DNA from: Agriotes lineatus
Taxonomy: Eukaryota; Arthropoda; Insecta; Coleoptera; Elateridae
DNA: 64,000 nt
Direction: 5' to 3'
Assembly (NCBI GenBank): GCA_940337035.1
Contig: CALNHX010000285.1
Coordinates: 1-64,000, forward strand
Of the stretch, positions 10,816-22,658 are shown one piece after another. The first letter of the stretch is position 1. Each line of letters opens with the position of its first letter. Under the pieces are notes generated by a model. It ran no database searches, was not told the DNA's origin, and saw only the letters and a list, made by a program, of their open reading frames with translations. Position numbers and translations under genes: made by a program.

Positions 10816-12910
10816 ATGAATGTGAAAAGGAAATGTATGTTTGGAGACGAACTTCAAAATAAATATCCTGCCTTTCAAAAAACAAAGTCAAAATACGAAG
10901 CATATTGCTCAGTGTGCAACGTAGTTGTTTCTATGACAAATAAAGGCAGTTATGACTTGGATCAACACGTACAAGCGAAGAAACACATATCGAGCATTCA
11001 AGCTGGTGAACAATCGATGTCTGTGATTTTTTTGCTACGAAGAATTCAAACCTTATGTTTAATGTTAGGGCAGTTGAAGGAACACCTGCTTATCATAATC
11101 TTAAGCATCATCATAGTTTTAGATCAACAGACTGCACTACTAACCTTTTAAAAATATTGTTTAGTGATTCAGAGGTAGCAAAACAAATTTCATTAACGAA
11201 ATAATGTAATAGCTCAGTATTGCATAAAGGATGTTATAAATTCTCTGGGTAATACTCCGTTTATATCTATTTCTACAGATGGCAGTAATCATGGGACAAA
11301 AAAAATCCTATTGTTATTCAATATTTTGGAGTAAATACCTATAGGTATTGTAACTAAAATAATTTAGTTAGATGTTTTGCCAAATTCAATTGCTGAAACT
11401 ATTTCTGATTACTTAGTAAAATGTTTAAATAAATTGTTATGCATTTTCAACTGACAATTCTAACACACACTTTGAAGGATTAAACAGAGCAGAAGTAAAT
11501 AATCTATAAAGGCAGTTACAAAATAAACTACAGAAAAACTTAGTAGGTATTGGTTGCCCTGCTCATATAATGCACAATGCTACTCAGCACGGATTTGATT
11601 CCTTACAATTTGATTTGGATTCTATTGTTCAAAGAATTTATAAGTATTTCTCAATATATACTATTCGTACAGAATCGTTGAAAAATTTTTGTGAATTTGT
11701 TGCAATAGAATATCGAGATTTACTGAAACATTCAAAAACTAGGTGGTTGCCGCTTTATTCTACCATAAATAGACTTTTACAAGTTTTTCCTGCCCCTAAA
11801 GCATATTTTTTGTCTCAATATTCTTGTCCTGTTATTATAAAGAATTTTTTGTGTCTTACTAGTTTTCGTTCATTCTTTAACATATGTATTTAATGAAAAA
11901 ATTAAAGAAATGGAGTGTGAAATAAATTCCATTTTAGACGTTGTAAGCAATTTGTTCTTTAGCAAATGTACTGTTATAGAATGTTATAACGAAAATCGTA
12001 CGACACTCATTAATGACCAATAGAAAAATTAGTTCATAAGCCGTAACCAAGACAACAACAAAATTTCTTGGAAATGTTTTGTAGGTAGACATTATTTCTT
12101 TTTAGGGTTTGTATCGTTACGATTTTCTTACCGAATCTGCATTCGAGCATTAATTCATATCCGGAAATTATTTTTCGTGCATTCCAACAACGTCCTAATT
12201 TGCCCTCGCGTTCCGCTCGGGGAAATTAATACGACGTTGTTGGAACGCACTCAAAAAAATTTCCGGAAAGAATTAATGCTCTTATGAAATTATATGTGAA
12301 AATTTTTTACCATTAAAGTTAAATCAATAGTTCGGGAAAATATTAATAACGGACAAGACAGTGAAGCTAATACATTTAAGCTACAAATGTTTAATTGCTA
12401 CAAAAAGTCATTGGAATATTTCAAGATGTGCACTACGCAATTTTATGAATTTATGAAGTTTCAGCTGGATGCATTTAAAAAACATCCCGCAGTGGACTGA
12501 AATTAAAGAAACAATACAATATATTAATTTAAAGGGGATTGAAATAGATGATACCAAATGTTTTGATCAGTTCTCCAACTTAAAAAAAAATTCTAAATGA
12601 CCCTTTAAATAATGATAATTTCAACAAAAGTTCAGCAAGTGAAAAATGGGTTAGTTACTTTAAACCTAACAACAAATAAGGTGTTGAATTTTATTCTGAG
12701 GTGTTGAAGATTTGTCAGTTTTTTTTTGCTTTACCGGGACAAAATGCAAACGTAAAAAGAATATTTTCTATGATTGCAATACACCGGAGCAAAGAAAGGA
12801 ATAGGTTAAAGTTATCCACTGTTAGATCAATATTATTGGTGGTACATAACGTTAAAGAAATTTCTTGTAAAGAATTTTTTCTAAAATTAAAAGTGATAAT
12901 ATTCTTTTAG
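10816..12910 (+). pseudogene. hAT-superfamily transposase, decayed
   Basis: The start (about residue 8 on) reads FGDELQNKYPAFQK, then YCSVCNVVVSM...DLDQHVQAKKH, a BED/TTF-like zinc finger of insect hAT proteins. Around 11,560 a second piece reads GCPAHIMHNATQHGFD, then SKTRWLPLYSTINRL near 11,735, typical of the hAT catalytic region. The end (about 12,715-12,890) reads FALPGQNANVKRIFSMI followed by RNRLKLSTVRSILLV, the C-terminal dimerisation region. Many stops and shifts separate these pieces, and a hairpin element at 12,143-12,281 interrupts it. It would have catalysed cut-and-paste movement with 8 bp target duplications; no ends were identified. Confidence 0.7.
12143..12281. mobile_element. 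Hairpin MITE inside the hAT remnant
   Basis: About 60 bp arms starting GAGCATTAATTC and ending GAATTAATGCTC fold onto each other, with CCGGAAATT and CCAACAACGTC pairing with their inverses. The short loop is rich in CTCG/CGCTCG. Its arms are outside any hAT coding frame, so it inserted after or during decay. Confidence 0.65.
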
Positions 12911-13351
12911 ATAAAATAGGTAGCTTAATATAATAAGTACGAAAACCGCAGCGAAAGTGAGTCTGAATCTGAAAGTGCCTGATGTAGTTTAGAATATGTT
13001 ATTAGCTATTATTATACCGCACTGGTTATATATTTCAATATATTTACTTATACAGTATTTTATATGTGAATTTGATGTTGACTTTTCTATAAGAAACAAT
13101 TTTTATCGCAACTGCAAGGTTCTTTTTGTTTATTGTTTTACAAATAATTACTGTTTTCGTTCATTTGTTTTTTAAATAAACATTTTGCGGTGCCATCTTT
13201 TTGTTATTTTCTTAGCCGGTCCAAACTGTTCTCTTTTTCCAAAGAAGGCATATGACCACCCTACTCATGAACACTAAAAAGACTATTTTTTAAACGTGTC
13301 TGATCTGAACTAGTAACTGATGTCGTTTAAAAAAATTCAAAGAAACTTACA
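12911..13351. other. AT-rich spacer after the hAT remnant
   Basis: No coding frame, repeat or end sequence recognised. Confidence 0.35.
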
Positions 13352-14161
13352 GCCGGTCTTATAAAGCATTTAACGTGGCGATTAAGCTCAGGAGGTTAAA
13401 TAAGTTAACGTGGCGTTTGGGTACTATAGAAGCAATGTAAATTAAAATTTAATTCTGAATTAAGTTCTGTGTTAACTCACTAACGGCAGAGGTTACGTAA
13501 GTTTGAGTCTTATAAAGCTCGTGTTACCTTAACAATCGATTACATACACTTTAACGTTGAATTAAGTTAATTGCTAGAAATTGACCGATTAGCTTGACAG
13601 TTTGTGAATTAGTGCTAAATAAAATTTAAAATTAAACTATAAAGTTACAAAATATTCATTTTTTCCTTAACAAAAGTGAAGTAAGAATAAACAGGTAGAT
13701 ATTTTCATTTATTTTACCAAATACATATAACAGTACATATATAATTACAGTATATTTTAGCAAAATGTGGGACTCGTCAGATCTATCTTCAGAAGATGAG
13801 TATCTCGATGACTATGTGCCTGAAAATAGGGTTCGTGTTCGAAGACCTAGGTAGGATTTTTCGAAATCGTAATAATCCTATGGATATATACAACGAAATG
13901 GAATTTTAAATGAGATATCGTTTCTCAAAAAACTCCGTTATGTTTTTGCTCGAAACATTTATGAGACACATAGAGCCTCAAACAAAACTAAATAGAGCTA
14001 TACCAGCTATTCTGCAAATTTGCATTACATTGCAGTTTTACGCAACTGGAGCATTTCAACAGCTGGTAGGAGATCATACTATGATATCAAAACAATCCGT
14101 GAGCACAATCATTACACTTAAAAAAATATTACTTAAAAAATCAATGAATCCCGTTCATTAA
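13352..14161 (+). pseudogene. PIF/Harbinger transposase N-terminal remnant
   Basis: The coding trace starts at ATG 13,764 (MWDSSDLSSEDEYLDDY), breaks, and continues as NPMDIYNEMEF, then MRYRFSKNSVMFLLETF and ILQICITLQFYATGAFQQLVGD to about 14,100. This is the N-terminal region of HARBI1-type nucleases, including the 'LRFYATGS.Q...GD' block. The catalytic part is missing. The stretch from 13,352, beginning CCGGTCTTATAAAG, resembles a Harbinger end and its 5' non-coding DNA. It is a truncated, frameshifted copy and differs from the intact Harbinger at 40,887-43,812. Confidence 0.65.
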
Positions 14162-14903
14162 CTGGAAATTCATTGACAAATTGAAATATTTCATATATTT
14201 AATGTGCAGGTATGTATCAGTTTATACTTGCAATTGTTAATATAACAAATGCCTGTTCATTCATCCATGTACAAATTCCAATAAGCAGTAATTTATTAAC
14301 TGAACGAATCAATCTTTAACACAATCACTGCCAACATTAATTAAAAGCGATATTTTAGGCGTTTATAAAAATTACATTATATCTAGGTCTCTTTCATGGA
14401 CTAATATGGTTGATGTAGGACAGAATCTGATGTGATGACCGCGTAGACTGTAATCTGCGTTGGTAGGTATTGTTTGTTGCGTAGTTTTTCTTCCCGCAGG
14501 TTGGTGGTTCCCTAAAGAAAACCTAACCTGGTCATTGTGATGTCCAGTGCAGTGCGAACATGATGCGTAAAAAGGTAAGCGAATTCAACATAAATAAGAA
14601 AGGTATGTCTATTCAACTGCAATCTGCTTTATTATTTAAGGTTACAACAAATACCTACTCACATACAGTTCGGAGTCAAAAACTTTACCTACATTTATAT
14701 ATGTTATTTGGCAACATGCTGTGCTTTATGTGGAATGCTTCGTTTAATTCTTTAAATCTTCTCATTATTCACTTTAAACGGTTTCATGTGTTGAGTAGTA
14801 ATGATATTTACAGATGTGAGCAGAATTGATAAAAATCTTAATTTTTACAGTACCGAATAATGCTGATAAATATACATTAGAGTTACTCCTTTCCAAAGAC
14901 GTA
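14162..14903. other. Spacer with exon-like fragments
   Basis: A possible short first exon (MMRKK, ATG at 14,560) is followed by a GTAAGC donor, and a TTTTACAG acceptor occurs near 14,850. No family can be assigned to the bracketed peptides, so no gene is called. Confidence 0.25.
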
Positions 14904-17556
14904 GAGTCAGTATGACTATTATGAGATCCCTGCCTAATATGAGACCCCGGCCTACAAGACGTAGGAAATAATGCCGTCTGGTTCCAGTAGCATAAAACAG
15001 TAGTCTATTAAATCAACAAGCGTCTGTGAGTCACTGGAGTGTTTCCAAGCTAACACAACAGTACAGTATTTTTTCCCGCGAATTTGTGATCGTCGTGTTT
15101 TTTACATCTGACCGTTCATCTGTTATTTCCACCTTTAAGGTAAGACTCCTGTTAATACTCTTAATATAGGATAGGTAGCTATTGATATGGAGTGTAAACA
15201 TGCCGGTCTGTTTTAAAGCTAAAGTTAATCCTAACCTAAAAAAATCGTTTACGTTTTTATCTACGTGGTCATGCTAAAATGAGACCCCACTGTATGCCTA
15301 ATATGAGACCCTCACGTGATAGGGTCTCAAAGATGTTTACATTGTTGTTTTGTTTTGTAAATTTAGATGCCTCCTATAGTAAAACGAAAAAAATGGAATT
15401 CTGTTGTGATGGTGCGAGCTGTAAAGGCCGTCAGGAGTCATGAAATGGGCTATAAAAAAGCTCCGAAATATTTTGAAGTACCAAAAGGAACTCTGGAGCG
15501 TTACGTGAAGGATTCAGAAAAAACACCTGAATCATTGGTAGAAGTTCCTATGGCAAGAAAGCCTGCACTACGACAACACATTGAAAATTTCCTAGTACAA
15601 TACTGCATTCAAATGGATTCGAGATTTTATGGTTTAAGAAGAAAGGATATTAAAACAATGGCATTTCGGCTTGCCATAAAAAATTATTTAAAGCATCCGT
15701 TTTCAGCAGGAAAACAATGTGCTGGTGATAAGTGGTTAAGTAAATTTTTAAAACGACATCCACAGCTTTCTCTAAGAAAACCTCAAGGAACGTCGTTTGC
15801 AAGGATTAAGGGATTTAGCCCAGAAAATGTCAATTTTTTTTTGAAATTTATGAACCCGAGATGAAAAAAATTCAAGGCCAAGCACATAGGTTGTACAACG
15901 TTGATGAAACTGGAATTACTATTGTACAACACAAAGTAGCTAAGGTCGTCACTTTAAAAGGTAAAAAAAATGTAGGAACTTTGACATCAGCAGAACGAGG
16001 GCATCTAATCACGGTGGTAACATGCATGAATGCAGCACGCTCCTACGTTCCTCCGTTGATTGTCTGGCCCCGGAAAAATATGCAGGATGGATGGAACTCC
16101 CCCAGGATCAATTTCGGCATGCCACCCTTCAGGTTGGATTCAGACAGATTTATTTACAATGTGGTTCAACCATTTCATAGAGCACGTTAAGCCCTCTCCA
16201 GATGATCCAGTGCTTGATGGGCACAATTCTCACACCAGGAATATGGATGTTATAGACAGAGCCAGGGAGAACCATGTTTCGATTGTGTGCCTCCCTCCAC
16301 ATTTAAGCCATAAGATGCAACCGCTTGATGTTAGCTTTATGTTCCCCCTAAAAACATTCTACGCTCAAGCTGCATTCAAACCCCGGTAAAGTTGTTACCA
16401 ACTTTAAAGTTGGCCATTTATTTGGCACTGCTTATAACAGGGCTGCTACTATGAACAATTCCATTAACGGCTTCAAAAAAACTGGATTGTTTCCTCTAAA
16501 TAAGAATGCATTTGGTGATGAAGATTTTCCTATTCACCTCACAGACTTGTTTCCTCAGATAATGCACGTCCAATGATGCCGACGCCAACTCCACAACCAA
16601 GCTGCAGTAGGGACAATGTTGAATTAGACTAAACAACAAGATCTGACCTAATCGTAGTGACACCTGAAGAAATAAATCCTCTGCCTAGGTTACCAGTGAG
16701 CGACCCATTAAAGCCAAGTAGGGCCCGTAAAGCTGATGTCATTACATCAACGCCTTATAAAAAACAATTGATTGAAAGCATTGATAAGAAAGTTTCAAAG
16801 TCTTTGAAAAAAGCTCTGTTTCCTACAACAAAAAACAAAGTAATGAAAGATAAAAAAATCAAAAGATGAAAAACAAAGAAAAGTGGGTGAAGACAACGAG
16901 AAGAATGAAGGGAAAACAAAAGGAAAAGGAAAGGGCAAAGGGGTTCCAACAGGAAAAGGAAAATTAAACTTTGCTGAAAAACCAGTTAAAAAGCAAAAAA
17001 GAGATGATTACACTGACGATGACAGCAGTTCAATGGATGATGATGAAAACATTTCCCTCCACGATAGTAGTGATGACGATAATGACGCTGAATGTCTTTT
17101 TTGTGGATGTTTACTCATAGGACAAAGGGGGGGAGCAGTGGCGACAATGTCGGAGGTGTTGTAGGTGGGCTCACGAAGATTGTGGAGCTGATGAACTGTT
17201 TCTTTGTTTCCAATGTGAAAATTTTGAATATAAAAACAAAAATTAAACAGAAACTGTAGTAATATAAAATTCATTTTTCTAATATCACCTTTATTTTTTA
17301 CTTATTAAGTGTATAAAGATTACTGTTGTCCAATTATTGTTTGAAGTTTTGTTTTTTACAAACTCATGAAAATTTTTAAATATTTAAGTAGTGTTAGATG
17401 GGGGGTCTCAAATTAGGACTACTTTTTTCAGACCTCAAAAAAGTAACACTTTTGTTTAACATTTAAAGAATACCACTTTTGTTATTTGAATATCTCAGTT
17501 AATTTCCTAATTATAAATGAAAAGCAAAAGGGGTCCCATATTAGGCACACTGACTC
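14904..17556 (+). mobile_element. Pogo-like element A with matched ends
   Basis: The left end (GAGTCAGTATGAC, from 14,904) and right end (GTGCCTAATATGG on the inverse strand, ending 17,556) are imperfect inverted repeats sharing GAGTCAGT. Each is bordered by TA (14,902-14,903 and 17,557-17,558), as expected for the Tc1/mariner/pogo superfamily. The motif TAATATGAGACCC is repeated at 14,935-14,947 and 15,299-15,311, with variants at 14,917, 15,275, 15,321 (inverted), 17,400 (inverted) and 17,530 (inverted). The element encloses one decayed transposase gene. Confidence 0.8.
15367..17246 (+). pseudogene. Pogo/Tigger-type transposase A with PHD-like tail, frameshifted
   Basis: A TTTAG acceptor directly precedes ATG 15,367. 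Residues about 15-60 form a psq-type helix-turn-helix (SHEMGYKKAPKYFEVPKGTL). A CENP-B-type second helix-turn-helix with KWLSKFLKRHPQLSLR follows. Shifts at about 15,845, 16,090 and 16,385 separate the DDD catalytic pieces: YNVDETGI near 15,896, LDGHNSHT near 16,213 and MQPLDVSF near 16,316. The C-terminus is acidic and Lys-rich and ends in a cysteine-rich finger (ECLFCG, then QCRRCCRWAHEDC, then CFQC) that resembles a PHD zinc finger, interrupted by one more shift. Such DDE_1 proteins are often named 'clz9-like' in databases. The product is certainly inactive. Confidence 0.8.
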
Positions 17557-17558
17557 TA

Positions 17559-17799
17559 CCCGAAATTTCAACTTGTGCGTTTAACGCTCATAATTACAGC
17601 GCAAAACCTAAATGGAATTACAATACGTATAATTAATTATTTCAAAATATAAATTAGTGTTTCTATTACTTCTTTGTTATTTTTTCCATGTTATGACAAC
17701 GCTGAAGCGTGGTACAAAAATAAAATAGTTGATAAGTTGGAAATCAAAGCTTTCTTGCTGTGTTACAAAATGATTTAAATTTTTTTTTAATTCAAGTGA
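17559..17799. other. AT-rich spacer between two pogo-like elements
   Basis: Short stretch without recognised content. It is the right flank of element A, starting directly after its TA. Confidence 0.4.
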
Positions 17800-18117
17800 A
17801 AGTACATTTGGGTCTACTAATTACCCCATCTCGCAGATCTATATTTTGCTCATTTATGTAGAAACTATTGCATATATACAAGTATTCATTTTGAGGTTAA
17901 ATTTAAGGGGGGCCCAGTTACCCAAGTAATTAATAAAAATTGGGGTAACTGGGTCCCCTGCTTTGAGAAACTTTAGAGTACCTATATAAGATAAGAGTAA
18001 GGGAAACGATGACATTTGGGGAACAAACAAAAGTGAAGTTTGTCGGAAGTGCCATAGTTAACTACGTTACTGTGTTATTGTGTAGTTGCACATTTATTAA
18101 TTATAGTTCTACTTTTA

Positions 18118-18685
18118 TAATATAATAATAATCTTTATTCAACAGGTAAACATACCCAATTACAGAATAAATGTAAAAATACAAGTAGCAAAATCAAATA
18201 GTAATAGCCGAGAGGCGAGTAGATACAATGGTCTTAAATTTATTCAAACTTAAATTAAACAAATCAATGTCACTAAAATAAGAATTATATAATTGACACA
18301 TTAGTATAACAGGACTATTGAAATGATAATTTGTTCTAGGATTTTTAAATGGAAATATTTCTTGATTGCGCTTTTTAACGCACGGAACTCGAAAACAAAA
18401 TCTTGATAGCAATGCAGGAGTGCAAGTTAGATCTCTTAAAATTTTAAACAACGAAATTATTATAGTATACAACCGTCTGTTTCTGAGAGATATGTGCTTT
18501 AGGTCCGTTAATAAATCTTTGTAGGATTTTTCATTGTAGTTATATGTCAATCCATTAACACGGTAATGCAAAACCTTAAGGAACTTCTTTTGTACATTTT
18601 CGAGTCTATCAATTTGATAGTTATAGAAAGGATTCCAAATAACAGCACAATACTCCAGTTTGGTCCTCACTAAGCTATTGAATAT
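18118..18685 (-). pseudogene. Jockey/CR1-like non-LTR element, 3' end
   Basis: On the minus strand a 158-codon frame (18,670-18,194) reads RTKLEYCAVIWNPFY, RLENVQKKFLKVLHYR and LTDLKHISLRNRRLY. This is the conserved region after the reverse-transcriptase palm of Jockey- and CR1-type elements. Downstream, still minus strand, it ends at 18,118-18,145 in a TTATTATTATA-type tail after AATAAAG. Only the last roughly 550 bp are present, so this is a 5'-truncated insertion inside pogo-like element B. The frame itself is uninterrupted. Confidence 0.75.
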
Positions 18686-18795
18686 TTATGAAATACATTA
18701 ATACAACATAAGCAAAATTTATACAATTAAAGTCATATACAATAATCTATTAGGCATTTTATATTGTTTAGTCAAATTTAAACTACAGTTACGAC

Positions 18796-19052
18796 TTAAG
18801 GTCATTAAAAAATATTTTAAAAACACCTTGCAATGTATCTCCAAAAGTTTTTTTTGCGTAAACAGAATTTGAAATGTATGTTTCATATTTTAAAAACACC
18901 TTAAAATAAAAAAGTTAGTTGTAGAGTTGACACTTCGTGTCGCAAGGCGTTTTTCTCAAGAACGAAACATAAATTTCAAATTCTATTTAGTCAAAAAAAC
19001 TCAATGGAGATAAATTGCAAGGTGTTTTTAAAATATTTTTTAATGACCTTAA
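18796..19052. mobile_element. Hairpin MITE with 95-100 bp inverted arms
   Basis: The left arm begins TTAAGGTCATTAAAAAATA and the right arm ends with the inverse. Pairing continues through AACACCTTGCAAT, ATCTCC and GAATTTGAAAT, leaving a short centre around GTTGACACTTCGTGTCGC. The outermost TTAA is itself a palindrome and could be a TTAA target duplication. No coding potential. Confidence 0.7.
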
Positions 19053-19407
19053 TATCAATAAATTGCCATGAAATCCATATCGTTTGACAGATAATGCTAC
19101 AGGCTATCACACAAAAAAAGTTTGATATGATTGGCCCACATACGTAGTAGATATGACGCTTGAAACATTAGCTACTTTGAGCAGTTTTACCTTTACCCAC
19201 CCCTTAAGAAAACTTTGAACTATTGTAGTTAGCTAACTAAATAGAATACGACTTATGTCCATATAAAATTTTTTACTCAAAATGACCTCCCCAACAAACT
19301 GTTGAAGTTGGTCCGCCCGTTATAAATCGCCCTGTATAGGTACTCTAGGATACTGGAACCTACCTGTCCCAATTACCCCATACCGTTTTTTTTTTAGGTT
19401 TTTGAAA

Positions 19408-21310
19408 ATGGGCAACTACAGTAGACAAGACTTAATGCGAGCAATCGAAGATGTTAAATCTCAGAAACTTCTGCTTCAGTCTGCTGCAAAAGTGCACAAA
19501 ATTCCAAGAAGCACATTAAAACACTATGTTTATGGAACAAGAGGAGCCGGTTGTTTATCTACCGTGACCAAATGTAGTGGAGGAAAATTACATATTAGCG
19601 AAGAAAACAAAAAAAAAATTGCCGAAACTTTAAGGGTTATGGAAAAATTAAGATTTGGCTTGTCGAGACAAGAAGAAAACGAATTAAAATTTCGTTTTAA
19701 AAATAACAGCCCTGGAAAAGAATGGTTTCTTGGATTTGCAAAACGAAATGCGTTATCAATAAAACAAACACAAGCCGTGGAAGCTGCCAGGATACGAAAA
19801 ATTAACCCTTTTACAATATGAGTTCTATGATCTCCTTACTACTACTTTAAAAGAATTAAAACTAGCTAATAAACCTTATTTGATATATAATTGCGATGAA
19901 ACTTCATTTGCACACGACCCCAGCAAGACAAAAGTTGTTGGTGCTCGAGGAGCCAAGACGATTAGAATGACCGCAAGTTGCCGACGTGAGAATACTTCAT
20001 TCAGTATTGATATGCTGCTCTGCTTCAGGGGAAAACTTTCTCCTCTTTGTATTTTTAAGAGTAAAAACATCTTGGAATCCTGGATTAGTACCAACATGCA
20101 TGACCAAACTGGTTACGCAGCCAGCAAGAAAAGTTGGATGGATACTGATATTCTTTTGAAGTGGCCCAAGAAAATGACATCCACATCGTAAAACTTCCTC
20201 ACACTACCAATTTTTTACATCCACTAGATGTGGCTGTTAATAAATTTTTAAAATCTAACTGGGATCATGAGCTTGTCAAATCGCAAAGGCAGAATCCAAA
20301 AAAAAGAATCCCAAAGCCTCTATTCGTGGATATATTAAATAAAGTTTACAGCGAAATGCCTTCAAGCAATATTATAAATGGCTTTAAAAAGTCGAGAATT
20401 TACGATGCGGAAATGAATGCGTTAAAAAGATTTCCAGTAAATTATGAAGCAGTTGACAAAAAGCATTTTAGACCTGAAGATTTAAAAAGATACTAAAGTT
20501 TTAAAGCCAAAAATACTGCAAGTGATGTTAACGGTGCTCATATAGAAATGGACATCTATAAAGAAAAATCTATAGAAGGAGAACGCTATGAAGAAGCTGT
20601 AGTGCAAATAAAAGAAGAAGAAGAAGAGCAAATAGGTGAAGAAACAGAAGTGCAAATAAACGAAGAAGTAGACATGCAAATTAATAAAGATGTGGCAAAT
20701 GACCAAGCAGTAAGTGAAATCCAAATCAACGAAGATGAAAATGAAGCAAGAAAAGTACACAATGATGTACCAGGTTCCTCTAAAACCCCACAAGCATATG
20801 CCAACCAAGCAAATAATTCTTCTGAAAGTATATTATTAAGATACGTTAATCCAGGAAAAAGTGATGACACTCCTATAAAGTGCAGAAGAATCTGTACTGG
20901 AGCAGAAATAATAACAAACCCCGAATTTTTACAAAAATTAGAACGAGAGAAACTTACAAAAAAACAAAGACCTAAGTTAATATTAAAAAAGTCACAAGTA
21001 AAGAAGCGCTGTGTTACTGGCAAGAATAGTTCATCCAGTGATACAGATGTTTCATTAAATGAATCAGAATCCGAAGAAGAAGAAAATCGCATATTAGGTG
21101 TGCTGGAAAATGACTTTGTCATTATTATATATGAAGGTCAATACTATCCTGGTCAGGTTCTTTTCAGAAAAAATGATAATAGGTAGTGATAAAGTGTTTT
21201 GCATGCAAAAAGCAGGAAAGTACGGCAAGGGATGGAAGTGGTTAAACCCAGAGATGAAATGTGGTACAATGAAAAAGAGATTTTGAAAATTATTCCTCCC
21301 CCTACACTTC
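19408..21310 (+). pseudogene. Pogo-like transposase B with 'DFVI' C-terminal module, frameshifted
   Basis: A TTTTTTTTTAG acceptor lies about 10 bp before ATG 19,408. The first 139 residues give psq-type (DLMRAIEDVKSQ...IPRSTLKHYV) and CENP-B-type (GKEWFLGFAKRN) helix-turn-helices. After a shift the catalytic core shows YNCDETSF near 19,890, then jumps from TDILLKWPK to QENDIHIVKLP. The block with the second catalytic Asp is deleted; the third is in HPLDVAVNKF near 20,226. Then come an acidic spacer with EEE repeats and VQINEE/MQINKD repeats (20,548 on), a basic patch, and ENDFVIIIYEGQYYPGQVL near 21,108. This last module has no cysteine finger and resembles the tail of the element at 35,067. 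Inactive. Confidence 0.75.
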
Positions 21311-21887
21311 TTAATAATAGGGGGCCTCTTTAGTGTAGTAATGGCAAAATACAATATTTAATTCTTAACCAATTTTTTGTTCGAATTTAATCTTGAATTC
21401 TGTTGTTTTGTATTTTAATTATAATAGGTTTTTTTCTGAAAATTCTGTGTTACCTACTTGCTTCTGACAACCTTCATAATTTTTTTTATAAAATACAGTT
21501 TGGTTATGAAACTTTTCAGCCAAAAAATAAAGCTGTTGAACATGGCCCCAGTTGTCCGAAACATTTATATATGTTACTGCAGTTGAATATAGATGGGGGG
21601 CTCCAGTTACCCCAAAATCCTGGGTAACTGGAACCATTTTTTTAATGCGTGCCTTAGCCAAATGGTTTGTTTATCCAGAAAAACCTTCAAGCAGTATATT
21701 AATCAATGATGTATCAATTACGTATTAAAATTTCATAATGATTCTGCAAAATTTTCTATGTCCACAACAGATCAAAGTTTGGATGTTGTAAAACTAGGTC
21801 CCAGTTACCCAACTTTACGTTATATCGTTTATTTTAATAAACAATTAACAAATTCATTATCGATTGTTTAATACAAAATAATTTTAG

Positions 21888-22245
21888 GTGCTTTATATCA
21901 AACACCGCGCCCATTAAGACCATCAGATGAGAATGTGACTCATCGAGCTGCAACAAGTCAAGAATCTGCAGGTTGTCTTTCAGGTAATATCGAATAGTCA
22001 TAAAATATAAATATTACAGTGAAAGTTAATCGTTAATCCCATATTTTACAGGTGCTTTATTCCAAACACCCCGCAGATCAACAGCGTTTAAGGGCAACAC
22101 TTGCGTTCTCAACGTTAACCCAGGAATCTGTGGGTTGTTCTTCCGGTAATAACGAATAGTCATAAAATATCTATTATTACAGTGAAAGTTAATCGTTAAT
22201 CACAATATTTTACAGGTACTTTATTCCAAACACCACACGTTACCT
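21888..22245 (+). repeat. 164 bp exon-plus-intron unit, three copies
   Basis: Copies start at 21,888, 22,052 and 22,216, exactly 164 bp apart; the third is cut short. Each starts after a TTTTAG/TTTACAG acceptor with GTGCTTTAT..CAAACACC. The first two end in a GTAATA donor followed by a near-identical short intron. Copy 1 encodes GALYQTPRPLRPSDENVTHR in one open frame. Copy 2 has small shifts. This looks like tandem exon duplication in a decayed gene, possibly linked to the THAP exon downstream. Confidence 0.6.
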
Positions 22246-22658
22246 AACTATGGTAATGTTGTAAATAATGTTAAACATTCATTTTTTATTTAATCTCTCA
22301 GGAATGAAAAGTGGCACCGTAAAGTTGGGGTGGCTTTAGCCACCAGGGTTGACTTTGGCCATTTTGTAATATCCATTTTATTTATGCACAACTTCGTCAC
22401 ATTACATACAAGAAATATTACATTAAATATTGATATGAAGCGGTATTTTAGTAGGTAGCCATGTTTGTTTACGAAATCAGTAGCGTACCGCTGATTCTTG
22501 CTGAAGGGTTATTAATATTGCAAAAAACGATAGAAATTAGTTTCTTCTAATATTTTAAGTGTGGTTTATTGTTTTTTGGGCGTATTACAAATAGTTTTAT
22601 TTTTGCGAAACCAAACCTAATCTGAAAATTTAAGAATGTTGAACATTTTTTATTTTAG
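22246..22658. other. Spacer with a solitary pogo-like end
   Basis: Around 22,318 the sequence TAAAGTTGGGGTGGC followed by TTTAGCCACC resembles the ends of the pogo-like elements B and H (GTAAAGTTGGGTAA type). No transposase is attached. The remainder is AT-rich without features. Confidence 0.3.

Larger units (their letters stand above)
17800..21820 (+). mobile_element. Pogo-like element B
   Basis: The coding region sits between flanks carrying CCAGTTACCC and its inverse: 17,911-17,923, 17,942-17,958, 21,603-21,613, 21,622-21,631 and 21,801-21,810. Related, weaker copies lie at 17,819 and 19,368. The right end reads towards CCCAACTTTACG. The left end is degenerate, so the boundary is approximate. 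The long 5' non-coding part contains two later insertions, a Jockey-like tail and a hairpin MITE. Confidence 0.65.

Noticed and set aside
14560..17640. Host exon interrupted by pogo element A (frame stays open across its TA)
   Set aside because: Removing the element leaves about 40 open codons, but the peptide matches no family and the splice context is weak.
20482..21122. Long minus-strand open frames opposite pogo B
   Set aside because: They mirror the acidic, Lys/Glu-rich repeats of the real plus-strand frame and give Phe/Ser-rich nonsense.
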